Of a stretch of DNA of 33,874 bases, positions 17,041-24,736 are shown piece after piece. This DNA is from Oscillatoria sp. HE19RPO (GTDB lineage: Bacteria; Cyanobacteriota; Cyanobacteriia; Cyanobacteriales; Laspinemataceae): the NCBI RefSeq assembly GCF_024220515.1, contig NZ_JAMXOT010000046.1, forward strand, positions 1 to 33,874. The letters are read 5' to 3'. Each line of letters opens with the position of its first letter. The stretch's first letter is position 1. A model generated the notes under the pieces. The model was given only the letters and a program-made list of their open reading frames with translations. It had not been told where the DNA came from and made no database searches. A program made the position numbers and the translations under genes.

Positions 17041-17230
17041 GAGCATCTCAATTTGTCCAAGAGACCTAACCCCCCAACCCCCTTCCCTCAGAGGGAAGGG
17101 GGAGCCGGAAGGGGAGCCGGAAGGGGGAGCCGGAAGGGGAGCCGGAAGGGGGAGCCTCAAAGCCCCTCCCCTCTGAGGGGAGGGGTTTGGGGAGAGGTCA
17201 GACTGGTTTTTAGGCAAAATTGAGATGCTC
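17041..17230. mobile_element. MITE-like element with 14-bp terminal inverted repeats
   Basis: The left end GAGCATCTCAATTT (17041-17054) is the exact reverse complement of 17217-17230. Inside are a palindrome around CCCTTCCCTCAGAGGG (17080-17100), a minisatellite (17096-17156) and a second palindrome CCCCTCCCC T GAGGGGAGGGG type (17163-17185). The element has no coding capacity. It fills most of the 314-bp spacer between kptA and the unknown gene. No exact target duplication is visible at the edges. Confidence 0.75.
17096..17156. repeat. 25-bp higher-order minisatellite
   Basis: Units AAGGGGGAGCCGG (13 bp) and AAGGGGAGCCGG (12 bp) alternate: 13-12-13-12, then a partial 11-bp unit. The strict alternation indicates duplication of a 25-bp dimer rather than of single units. 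Confidence 0.9.
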
Positions 17231-17250
17231 TCATTTTTTGGAAGTTCGGT

Positions 17251-17799
17251 TTATCCCAGAAGCAGATATTTTGGCGGTACTTCATCCACGAGCCAAACCC
17301 CATTATCCGAACAGTAAAATAAATGCCCATCTTGGTGCATTTTGGCAGCTTTAATGGTGAAAATTACAGGTTTTCCTTGACGCATTCCCACCTGTCTAGC
17401 GGTGTCAATATCCGGGGATAAATGAACATGATGGCGCGATCGTTTTTGTAATCCCTGGGCGAGAATTGACTCAACCGCTTGATGTCCCGTGCCATGATAG
17501 AGGATATCCGGGGGACAACTCGGTTCAAGTTGCAAATCTATGGGAATACTATGCCCTTGATTCGCCCGAATTTTTGTGCCGGTGGAATCGAAGGAAAAGC
17601 GCTGCTTATTGCTTGTTTCCACCACTAAATTCAGTTCTGAACGGGTGAGGGGGAACTGGTGAGCTTGTGCGGCTGCGAGTAAGGTTTCCACGGCCACCCA
17701 CCCCCCAGGTTCCAGTTCTAATCCGATTTCTTCGGGATGGTGTCGCAAGTGATAACTGAGATATTTACTGATTTTAATCAGTTGATAATTTTGGGTCAT
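17251..17799 (-). CDS. kptA: KptA/Tpt1 RNA 2'-phosphotransferase
   Basis: A 182-residue protein of usual family length. Tpt1/KptA enzymes move an internal RNA 2'-phosphate to NAD+, giving ADP-ribose 1'',2''-cyclic phosphate; bacteria lack the tRNA splicing that produces such ends in yeast, so the natural substrate is unclear. Signatures are present: SKYLSYHLRHHPEEIGL (R19, H20), a winged-helix N-terminal lobe with GGWV, then KIRANQGHS (R78), LYHGT (100-104), the RHHVHLS block (122-128) and a C-terminal GVWLVDEVPPKYL. It lies 143 bp downstream of the AAA+ gene and upstream of the MITE-like element, all on the minus strand. The annotation is firm; involvement with the ThiF-like gene is not shown. 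Confidence 0.95.
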   Translation of the reverse strand: MTQNYQLIKISKYLSYHLRHHPEEIGLELEPGGWVAVETLLAAAQAHQFPLTRSELNLVVETSNKQRFSFDSTGTKIRANQGHSIPIDLQLEPSCPPDILYHGTGHQAVESILAQGLQKRSRHHVHLSPDIDTARQVGMRQGKPVIFTIKAAKMHQDGHLFYCSDNGVWLVDEVPPKYLLLG

Positions 17800-17900
17800 T
17801 ACATTTTCCGGATTGAGTTGGCTAAATAGTCCCGAGGGTTTTCAGACCCAATCCATCAAAGGTCTACTTTAAGCTGGTCACTCTGCGGATTTGGGCTTTG

Positions 17901-17921
17901 ATTTTTTGGAGTTCCCTTAAT
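17901..17921. repeat. GGAGTTCCC motif, copy 1
   Basis: ATTTTTTGGAGTTCCC plus TTAAT, 21 bp, is identical to the reverse complement of 33733-33753. A 16-bp core recurs at 22348-22363. It lies in the spacer between kptA and the AAA+ gene. Confidence 0.75.
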
Positions 17922-17942
17922 CCCGAATTTAACCCTTTTCTA

Positions 17943-19169
17943 TTAAACAAAAGGATAGGTAAATTCAGAGAGTAAATCAATCCGGCCTTTGCGTAATACA
18001 GCCGGATCTAGTCGTTCCGTTGTATTGCAAGTCATTAAAAACACCAATTTTTGTTGAGCTTGGATTCCCTCCGTATCTAAGATGCTTTGATATAAAGTGC
18101 CATCGAGTAAGCTGAGGATATGTTCAGTTTTATTACTGCGTTGAGCGGCTTCGCTGCCCCGGTCTTGGGCGAGGTTATCTGCTTCATTAATAATGATGCA
18201 AATTTTTTCTAAATAAGTCGGGGGAACGAAATTTTCTACGGCATCATGGTCGAGAATAAAAATCACATATCCCAAGGGGACTAGAATTTCTTTGGCAACA
18301 GCTTGGGTCCAAGCAGTTTTGCCGGTTCCCGGTGCGCCATGAACGAGGACGGCGAGTTGAGGTTGGGTAAAGATGGCCTCTTGGACGCGATCGCTAAAGC
18401 TTTGAATATCGGCAGGAAAGGTGCGAATGGGAAATTCGCTATGAACTTGACCGACACGGCTTTGATAGCCACTGAGCATGACTGCTAGATTGTAGGTGGC
18501 TTTGTTAATGAGCGATCGCAAGTCGTTGGCAATCAGAGTATATTGAAATTGATTACGCCCTATATTTTGAATGCGCCCGAGGTGGTCGATTTGTAGCCAA
18601 ATATCCTGTTTTTTCCAATAGGCATAAACGGTCCCGATGATTTCAAGGCGCTCCCAAGTGGAAAATCGCTCGATGGGATAATAAAAATGCCGGTCTTGGT
18701 AATATTGGGTAATCAAATCGGGCCGACCCAAGAGGTCGAGAACTTTGAAAATGGTAATCTCTTGGAGGCGTTTGAGGACGTAATCAATGGGGATGCTGTC
18801 TCGGCTAACTAATTGCACCACGGGGGTTTCTGCTGCCAGCATATCGGCGGTGCGATAATTGGGTCCAGCCGGTGCGGGAGTAATGTAATCCCAAAACTCG
18901 TTGAAATCTCCTCGGGTGTATTCGGAAAAGACATTTAAAATATTGGCCCACCAGGTGAAATTTTGACGACCTAACGCATCGGCAATATCACTACTCACAT
19001 CTAAGGTTTTGTGGGCCAATTCCCAGGGGTCTTTAGCGGCGAGATGGAAAAAATAACCCCAATCAAACTCCCGGGATAAGGGCCGCCAACCCGCGCCCAG
19101 TAATCCCCGGTCTTGATTAGATTGGCGATCGCTAAGTTCGTTTCCGTTGTCAAAGTTGCCAAATGCCAT
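17943..19169 (-). CDS. AAA+ ATPase with a unique N-terminal region (408 aa)
   Basis: The C-terminal third is an AAA+ module: Walker A GAPGTGKT (278-285), Walker-B region CIIINEADN (324-332), sensor 1 in MTCNTTERLDP (379-389) and RKGRID (393-398), similar to BCS1- and RuvB-like remodelers. The usual Walker B Asp is Asn (N328), while the catalytic Glu (E329) remains. The protein stops about 10 residues after GRID, so no AAA lid is visible. The first 250 residues are unfamiliar, mostly helical and aromatic-rich, without membrane segments. It is the first large gene of the leftward block with kptA, the unknown gene and the ThiF-like gene. AAA+ proteins usually unfold or remodel partners; its target is unknown. 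Confidence 0.85.
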   Translation of the reverse strand: MAFGNFDNGNELSDRQSNQDRGLLGAGWRPLSREFDWGYFFHLAAKDPWELAHKTLDVSSDIADALGRQNFTWWANILNVFSEYTRGDFNEFWDYITPAPAGPNYRTADMLAAETPVVQLVSRDSIPIDYVLKRLQEITIFKVLDLLGRPDLITQYYQDRHFYYPIERFSTWERLEIIGTVYAYWKKQDIWLQIDHLGRIQNIGRNQFQYTLIANDLRSLINKATYNLAVMLSGYQSRVGQVHSEFPIRTFPADIQSFSDRVQEAIFTQPQLAVLVHGAPGTGKTAWTQAVAKEILVPLGYVIFILDHDAVENFVPPTYLEKICIIINEADNLAQDRGSEAAQRSNKTEHILSLLDGTLYQSILDTEGIQAQQKLVFLMTCNTTERLDPAVLRKGRIDLLSEFTYPFV

Positions 19170-19282
19170 AATTTAAGTGAGTTTTGATGGCCTAACTAAA
19201 CTAAAAGTTTGCACTGAGCCTTGAATGGGTTGGAAAAATTAAGCCTTTATTGAAATCAGCCCTTAGAACAAATGGGTTTCAT

Positions 19283-19320
19283 CCCCTCAAGAATAAAAAC
19301 CGGTTCTTCGGGGTTTATTT
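19283..19320 (+). terminator. hairpin with a T-rich tail
   Basis: CCCC..AAGAA (19283-19291) pairs with TTCTT.GGGG (19305-19313), with small internal mismatches, and is followed by TTTATTT on the plus strand. No plus-strand gene upstream explains a terminator here, so it may instead shape the leader of the AAA+ transcript on the other strand. Confidence 0.25.
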
Positions 19321-19326
19321 AACTGA

Positions 19327-19392
19327 TTATCCTGCTACATTTATACCAATTGATGACAGCAAAATGACTGAAATGAATGTGATATTTTTCAT
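19327..19392 (-). CDS. possible 21-residue hydrophobic peptide
   Basis: On the minus strand an ATG (19392-19390) follows a perfect Shine-Dalgarno GGAGGA (19403-19398) at a spacing of five bases. The 21-codon frame encodes MKN, then an uninterrupted hydrophobic run (ITFISVILLSSIGINVAG), and ends with TAA. This could be a leader peptide or small membrane peptide upstream of the AAA+ gene, 157 bp further along, or the stump of a lost secreted protein. The strong ribosome site is the main evidence. Confidence 0.4.
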   Translation of the reverse strand: MKNITFISVILLSSIGINVAG

Positions 19393-19770
19393 AAAGTTCC
19401 TCCAGATAGAATGTTAACAAAAATGGGGGGCGATCGCCGAGTCAATGAGCTGGGGGATGGGGGTGAGTGATTCTGCCCATTCTCCTAGCTGTCCTCCTGG
19501 GAATTCCGATCGGTGCCGTTGGTCCGAGTCCTCCATTGGCAGCATGGCGATCGCCATGCAGACGTTGGGGACTGATCTCAGGAGCAAACATCCTTGGGGT
19601 ATATCTTTACAGGGAAGGCGATCGCCCCCTTTTTAACTGTATGGCAATTTAAAAAGTTAGGCTTTTGATACTAGCATAATACACATATGTTACAGGCTTG
19701 TCAAGAGGGGAAAAAATTTTTTGGGGTCGGTATTTATCCCCAGTCTAAATGAAGAGGACAATTTTACACC

Positions 19771-19864
19771 GGAGTGGGAGCAACTTGCTCCCGACTCCAG
19801 GCAGATGCTGCAACGGATTAATTGGAGGCTCAGAATGATTTAGACCCCCTCTATCTGGGGTCTA
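19771..19864. repeat. dispersed palindromic repeat, family A, copy 3
   Basis: GGAGTGGGAGC..GCTCCC.ACTCC forms a hairpin (19771-19798). The tail has ATGATTTAGACC and a second stem, TAGACCCC (19841-19848) with GGGGTCTA (19857-19864). The ATGATTTAGA tail links it to copies near 3643 and 30640. Confidence 0.75.
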
Positions 19865-20028
19865 GGGGTACGAGGAGGGGTAGAGATCTGGTATTGAGCT
19901 GAAATCTCCCATGACAGGTTGTTCATCCTTCTGTTGGCCCTTATTCTGAATCTAAGGGTTCTGAAGTAGGATAGGCAGGCTATAGTAAAAGAAGGAAGCC
20001 ACCCAGGATAAAATCGAGGGGTTCTATT

Positions 20029-20958
20029 ATGCAATTAGCCGATTCAGAGATTGATTTATTTTACCATCTATACTATTCTCTTTTAACTTACGTGAACCAA
20101 AAAATTGGTCTTTTTGCAGGAGTTGGTGCTTCCGAAGGAATGTCAGAACTGACGCCTCTACAGGTGAATGAACTGCGTCAGCAACTCTATGCCTACCCCT
20201 ATCTTTTTGATTTGTTTGCCGAAGAAAATCCCCTGAAATTTTCTCCAGATTTACTCGATATTGTTTCGAGTTGGCACAATTTTATTTCAGGGAGATTTTA
20301 TATTTATAGTTATCAAAAAAATTATGCCGTGTTAATTGCCGATCGCCCTCCGAGTAAAGCCTACGGGGTATTAGCCTTAGATTGTCCCTTTCCGGAACTG
20401 GTCGGGAGTGTGTTGCCGGTGATGGTGGAAACGGTACTTTTACCCTTTAAAAATAAAATTATCTACGATGGCACGTTACAAGCCTATCCCTTTTATTTAG
20501 GCTTGAGCATTAAAGGGAGTCTCACTGAAACCTATCATCATGCCGTTGAAAAATTTGGAATTATCGCCTCTTTGACCGAATTGGAGGCAGAGTCCCAAGC
20601 CCCAGAACCGCAGTCCGAGGATGAACTCGGCCCCCTGAGCGATGGCGATCGGCTAAAATTTTATCTCCAGAGTGAAAAGAATCGCAAAAAATATGAAGCT
20701 CAAATTCAAGAATTGGTCGAGAAAGCTGGAGATTTAAAAGTTATTTATTACCAAGAAATGGGGCGGTTATACGCAGAAATTTATCGGGAGCGTTGGCGAG
20801 AAATTGGGATGAAAAAGGGTTGGATTGCCCTGTTTGAAGAAATGCCGATCGCCAGCGGTGCTACCAAAGCCGAAGTCGAGGGAATTTTAAAGAAAATCAT
20901 CCCTGCCGATCGCCGAAAATTTGTCTATATTTTTCGTCTCAAACCCGGCGATCGATAA
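20029..20958 (+). CDS. uncharacterised cyanobacterial protein (309 aa)
   Basis: I do not recognise the family. The protein is soluble, with no signal peptide. Residues 1-180 look like an alpha/beta domain (FYHLYYSLLTYVNQK near the N-terminus; RFYIYSYQKNYAVLIA and the IIYDGTLQAYPFYLGLSIKG region later). An acidic linker (about 186-206, EAESQAPEPQSEDE) leads to a charged helical segment and a C-terminal part (about 220-305) rich in Lys, Arg and Glu. The second part could bind nucleic acid or protein, but no catalytic motif is visible. GAGGGG precedes the ATG by about nine bases. It stands alone, with long spacers on both sides. Confidence 0.8.
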   Translation: MQLADSEIDLFYHLYYSLLTYVNQKIGLFAGVGASEGMSELTPLQVNELRQQLYAYPYLFDLFAEENPLKFSPDLLDIVSSWHNFISGRFYIYSYQKNYAVLIADRPPSKAYGVLALDCPFPELVGSVLPVMVETVLLPFKNKIIYDGTLQAYPFYLGLSIKGSLTETYHHAVEKFGIIASLTELEAESQAPEPQSEDELGPLSDGDRLKFYLQSEKNRKKYEAQIQELVEKAGDLKVIYYQEMGRLYAEIYRERWREIGMKKGWIALFEEMPIASGATKAEVEGILKKIIPADRRKFVYIFRLKPGDR

Positions 20959-21096
20959 AATCAGAAAAACTCGCACCCTTTCCCTCAGAGCTTGGAAGGG
21001 AAAGCGCTTCACCCCCTGACCCCCGACATCGGAGGGGATACACTAGGAACAAATTAGGGTGCTACAGGGTTAAACATCGATTAGAATCACCGTCTG

Positions 21097-22164
21097 GTGA
21101 ACATGAAGATTTTCTACGGGACTCCAGAGGTGGCCCCACGAATGGCAAATCAACGAATCATCAAAAACAACAAATTGAGTTTACAACTAGGGCAGATTTA
21201 CCGATGGATGGGATTTTGCATCATGATGTTAGCGGCGGTTTGCCTAGCGCTTCCTGGGCGATCGCAAGATTCTGCCGGGGTGATGCGCTTGATGCAAACC
21301 AATCAGTGTTCAGCCTGTATTCTGACGGGGGCCAACCTGAGTAATATGGACCTCACGGGTGCGGATTTGAGTGGTTCTAACCTCACCAGTGCCAATCTCC
21401 GAGGGTCCGATTTGAGAGGGGCCAACTTGACCGGGGCTAACCTCACTGGGGCCAACTTACAAAGTGTCAATCTTCGCGGGGCGAATCTGACTGGGGTCAA
21501 CCTCACTGGGGCCAATTTATCTCGGAGTCAGCTCGTGGGGGCAATTTTATTTTTAATTAACCTCGCCAATGCCGATTTGTCCGACGCCAATTTAAGCGGG
21601 ACCGATCTCAGCCGCATCTACATCGAGCAAGCCAACCTGAATGGTGCACAACTCCAGGGGAGCAATCTCACGGGTGCGGAACTTTTTGGGGTGACTCTCA
21701 ACAATGCCAACCTCAGTGGGGCAATTCTCAATAGTGCCAATCTCAGTGGTGCCAGTGCGCGGCAAGTGTTCCTGCAAGGAGCACAGATGCAAGGAACCAG
21801 TCTCAGAAATGCTATCCTGACCACGAGTAACTTGCGAGGAGCTTTGTTAACCCAAGCGGACCTCTCCGGTGCCGATTTATTGGATGCCGATATGCAGGGG
21901 GCTGTTCTTGATGAGGCGATTTTGATTAATACTCAGATGAGAAATGTCGAGCTTCAGGGAGCGAGTTTAGAGGGGACAATTCTCTCCGGTGCGGACCTAG
22001 AGGGGGCAATTCTCACCGGGGCCACCTTCCGCAATGTCCAACTCACCGGCACGAATCTGCGCGGGGCGGATCTCACTCAGATTGAGATTGAGAATGTAGA
22101 TTTTACCCAAGGGACAATTTGTGACGCGACTTTACCCGATGGCAAAACCGCCCGATGCCGTTAA
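21097..22164 (+). CDS. secreted pentapeptide-repeat protein (355 aa)
   Basis: About 50 pentapeptides of the A(N/D)LXX type run from about residue 75 to 340, forming a long right-handed beta-helix. A hydrophobic segment (residues 37-53, ending before GRSQDS) suggests export. QCSAC (C71, C74) precedes the repeats, and the end has GTICDATLPDGKTARC, so two further Cys could cap the helix. Function is unknown. The GTG at 21097 gives the longest frame; ATG 21142, preceded by AGAGGTGG at good spacing, would give a shorter and more typical signal peptide and may be the real start. The plan matches the 144-residue protein encoded at 1905. Antisense frames here are repeat shadows. Confidence 0.9.
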   Translation: MNMKIFYGTPEVAPRMANQRIIKNNKLSLQLGQIYRWMGFCIMMLAAVCLALPGRSQDSAGVMRLMQTNQCSACILTGANLSNMDLTGADLSGSNLTSANLRGSDLRGANLTGANLTGANLQSVNLRGANLTGVNLTGANLSRSQLVGAILFLINLANADLSDANLSGTDLSRIYIEQANLNGAQLQGSNLTGAELFGVTLNNANLSGAILNSANLSGASARQVFLQGAQMQGTSLRNAILTTSNLRGALLTQADLSGADLLDADMQGAVLDEAILINTQMRNVELQGASLEGTILSGADLEGAILTGATFRNVQLTGTNLRGADLTQIEIENVDFTQGTICDATLPDGKTARCR

Positions 22165-22239
22165 CCGGAGTTTTCATCCAAAATTCCTTGTTACCTAGGC
22201 GATCGCAAAATATCAATCCTCCAAACGTTCAAAGGTATG

Positions 22240-22293
22240 TGTAGGGGCGCAATGCTTGCGCCCAAAAGAGGGCCTGCGCATTGCGCCCCTACA
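22240..22293. repeat. palindromic repeat with a perfect 15-bp stem
   Basis: TGTAGGGGCGCAATG (22240-22254) is the exact reverse complement of 22279-22293. The inner bases (CTTGCGCCC and GGGCCTGCG) also nearly pair. This GGGGCGCAATGC palindrome resembles repeats common in cyanobacterial genomes. Confidence 0.85.
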
Positions 22294-22343
22294 TTGAGAA
22301 GGCTACTCCGTTGATCCGTCACTACGAACGAACGTTTTGGAGA

Positions 22344-22363
22344 TTTTATTTTTTGGAGTTCCC
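22344..22363. repeat. GGAGTTCCC motif, copy 2
   Basis: TTTTATTTTTTGGAGTTCCC (20 bp) is identical to the reverse complement of 33738-33757 and shares a 16-bp core with 17901-17916. Confidence 0.75.
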
Positions 22364-23508
22364 CTAAAGGCGATGGGGGGGTTTTTTCCAGTCCCGAGGG
22401 AGCGCGGGGCCCTGGCCCTGACTTGGGTCTTTTTGAATCTCGGCAATCCCTGGGGTAGGAATTTGCTCGGTTGACTGTTAAAATAATCGGCTATGAAGAT
22501 TTTTGAATTGAATTAAAGGACCAAAACCAAGAGTCAAGGATTAGACATCAAATGTTAACTTTATGGGACAGAGCCTGGACTGAAGGGTGATTGCAGCCTA
22601 CCTAATTATGACTCCGATTGTAGACCTGTAACCCATCGGTATCAACCGGGTTGGATGCGGTCTAAATTTGTTCAAATTCGGACCCTTATCAGCAGGTGGA
22701 GGCAGCTTTTCTAAACTAAATTCTCTGGAGAGGAACGCAGGGGAGGTAACTTATCACCGGGCAGCGATTCCGAGAATAGATTACCCTTGAGCGTTGATTG
22801 CCCCCGGCCCGGGTTAGAATTCAGAGAATCTTGGGTAATCTAAATAGGGTCAATTTGCCTAGAAATACAGGAAAAAAAGGGGACAGTAGAAGTGATCGCT
22901 GAATTGAAGTCATCATCAATTGTAGCCCAAATCACTGTTTTGCAGCAGTGGGATGGGGTATCTCTAGGGGGTAAATTTATAAACAATGTCAACCCACTTA
23001 AGATGTTTTAACAGCCGAACCCAGAAGGCTTTTAAAGCCAAAAAAATAGCAACCCAGAGGCAGTCCCTCCGGTGGTTGATATTCAAACCCCACCCTTGGA
23101 TGGATCCGCTCCCCCCTGGGGAATTGAATCGTCCAAAGGGAGTCAATTCTTTGGCAATACCCAAGAAAATTTCCCGAGAACTGCATCGAACTAGAAAGTG
23201 GCAGGACTTAATCTTCGAGGAAATAGCGGGAATTTCATTCCTGAAACCGGGGTGAACAAAGCTAAAAAACAAATCAATTTTCAGTTGAAAACCGGGTAAA
23301 CTATTTCCAAGCGCGATCGCTTCTCAACCACTCCAGAGTATTCACCCCTATTCAGGGAACTTTTACCCCGGCGATCGCGGCTTAAATATCCAAGACCGGC
23401 GCTTTTAATCTGGCCAATCTTAAAGGGGGTTAACCGTGATCAACCCCAGATTTCCGGGAGCGTCGAAGTCCGCCAAGAATAACCCTAGAGAAGTTCAGTA
23501 TTCAGGTT

Positions 23509-24168
23509 ATGCTCACCTCCCGTAAAGTCAACTTAATTGGTGCTTGTCTGGGATTCGTAACCGTGGGTTTCGGAGCCTTCAGTAATCCCGCGATTAATCC
23601 AGAAAGCCACACCTGCCCAGATGTCCAAACCATTGGAGGTCAGATTTGTCGGGGAAAAGTTCCCAAAGAAATGCCTGAAGAAGCCTGGGGACAATTTGGG
23701 GCGGTTGCTTATCAAGCAGCCTCAGAAGTGATGCGCTCCAATAATGCTGAACCGCAACCTTTAACCGAGACTCAAAAGAAATATTTACGCCCCCATTTTG
23801 GCGATTTAGTTGATCGAGTGGAAGTGGTCTATAATGCTACTTTAATGGAAGATTGGGTAGCGGCGAGTTTCAAAATTAATGTCGGTGAATCCAACGCTCA
23901 AGTTTATGGAAACACCATTTATATTAAAAAGGAAATGAAAGAACAGGACTTTGAGCAACTGGTCCTGCTCTCTCACGAACTCATCCACTGCCAGCAGCAC
24001 GAACAACTCGGCAGCTTAGGAAATTTTGGCTATCATTATTTCAAAGAATATAAGAAGGCTGGAGAAATTTACCGAAATAATCAAATGGAAGTCGAAGCCT
24101 TCGATTTCGAGAAAGAATTTGCGGAAGAGTTGTCCAAGAAAATGCCCGGATCTTACCGTCGCCGATAA
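23509..24168 (+). CDS. secreted HExxH metalloprotease-like protein (219 aa)
   Basis: An N-terminal hydrophobic segment (residues about 8-25) suggests export. The core (about 85-200) resembles the DUF4157-type zincin fold: YGNTIYIKKEM, then LLSHELIHCQQHEQLG with H156-E157-xx-H160, and a later NQMEVEAFDFE in which E194 or E196 could be the third metal ligand. DUF4157-like domains occur in toxins, extracellular contractile injection system cargo and secreted proteins; protease activity is often unproven. Cys residues C36 and C47 could form a disulfide after export. The ATG follows TTCAGGTT, a weak ribosome site. It lies 92 bp before the small CSCAIC protein on the same strand. Confident about a zinc-binding motif, less so about proteolysis. 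Confidence 0.8.
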   Translation: MLTSRKVNLIGACLGFVTVGFGAFSNPAINPESHTCPDVQTIGGQICRGKVPKEMPEEAWGQFGAVAYQAASEVMRSNNAEPQPLTETQKKYLRPHFGDLVDRVEVVYNATLMEDWVAASFKINVGESNAQVYGNTIYIKKEMKEQDFEQLVLLSHELIHCQQHEQLGSLGNFGYHYFKEYKKAGEIYRNNQMEVEAFDFEKEFAEELSKKMPGSYRRR

Positions 24169-24260
24169 CTCCAGTGGTAACGGCTAAATTTTTAACCCGG
24201 AAGGGGGGATCCTGGCGACAAACAGAGGCACTTACAGGGTAGTCAGTCCGGAGGAGTTTA

Positions 24261-24671
24261 ATGCTATCCTGGAAGGAACAAATGGTCAGCTTACACATCA
24301 TCCCAACTCAAGACACTCCACTCGCACAAGCAGAACTTATGATTCGATTTAAACTTGCTCCGGCCCTCAGTTTAGCGTTAACCTTGGCGATTACTTCCAT
24401 CCTCGCTGCGGCGCAACCCATGTTTGCCTTGTCTAATCTGAGTCAACCCGTCACCCCAGTGACGCAAATTGCTCCATCTGGGGCGATCGCCACGCCTTTC
24501 CATCCGAGTCTGCTGTCTCAAGTTTCTGGCAACTTAGCATCAGTCTGGATGACCCCGGAAATCCGCCATCAGGGGGCCTTAATTGCTCAGGGGTCCGGAA
24601 GTGACCCGATCCGGGATGCCCTCGGATGCTCCTGTGCAATCTGCACCGGACAGTCACAAATCGAAGTTTAG
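24261..24671 (+). CDS. small secreted protein with a C-terminal GCSCAIC motif
   Basis: A strong Shine-Dalgarno GGAGG (24250-24254) lies six bases before the ATG, giving 136 residues. From about residue 27 (MIRFKLAP) a typical signal peptide follows, with a likely cleavage after AQPMFA; ATG 24339 is an alternative start. The mature part is about 80 residues, low in charge, and ends DPIRDALGCSCAICTGQSQIEV-like, with three Cys in the order CxCxxC. I do not recognise the family. The Cys cluster could bind metal, form a disulfide or be modified. It ends 66 bp before the convergent kinase gene. Confidence 0.6.
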   Translation: MLSWKEQMVSLHIIPTQDTPLAQAELMIRFKLAPALSLALTLAITSILAAAQPMFALSNLSQPVTPVTQIAPSGAIATPFHPSLLSQVSGNLASVWMTPEIRHQGALIAQGSGSDPIRDALGCSCAICTGQSQIEV

Positions 24672-24736
24672 CACGGACACCTCGCAGGGGACTCAGAGCG
24701 ATTATATCCTTCAGATTCGCTCTGTCCTTTGCTGAT

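Larger units (their letters stand above)
19170..20028. other. 859-bp intergenic region
   Basis: It holds the putative 21-residue peptide gene (19327-19392), a hairpin at 19283-19313 and family A repeat copy 3 (19771-19864). A GTG-started frame at 19467-19652 (+) would give a 61-residue product with one hydrophobic run, but nothing else supports it. The region should include the promoters of the AAA+ block and of the gene at 20029. Confidence 0.6.
22165..23508. other. 1.34-kb region without a convincing gene
   Basis: It contains a 15-bp-stem hairpin repeat (22240-22293) and a GGAGTTCCC motif (22344-22363). Open frames at 22964-23272 (-) and 22986-23255 (+) overlap on opposite strands, lack good ribosome sites and look like chance. 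I see no tRNA or known small RNA. It may hold decayed sequence, or the distal promoter of the gene at 23509. Confidence 0.55.

Noticed and set aside
17029-17217. 62-codon frame across the MITE-like element
   Set aside because: It encodes Pro/Gly-rich low-complexity sequence from the minisatellite.
19467-19652. 61-codon GTG-started frame with one hydrophobic stretch
   Set aside because: The start lies in a G-rich run without a clear ribosome site, and the rest of the product has no recognisable pattern.
21303-21824. Long antisense frames in the pentapeptide gene
   Set aside because: Periodic five-codon repeats keep antisense frames open; the products are low-complexity shadows.
22964-23272. 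Overlapping short frames on both strands
   Set aside because: No good ribosome site, no motif and mutually exclusive strands; likely chance.
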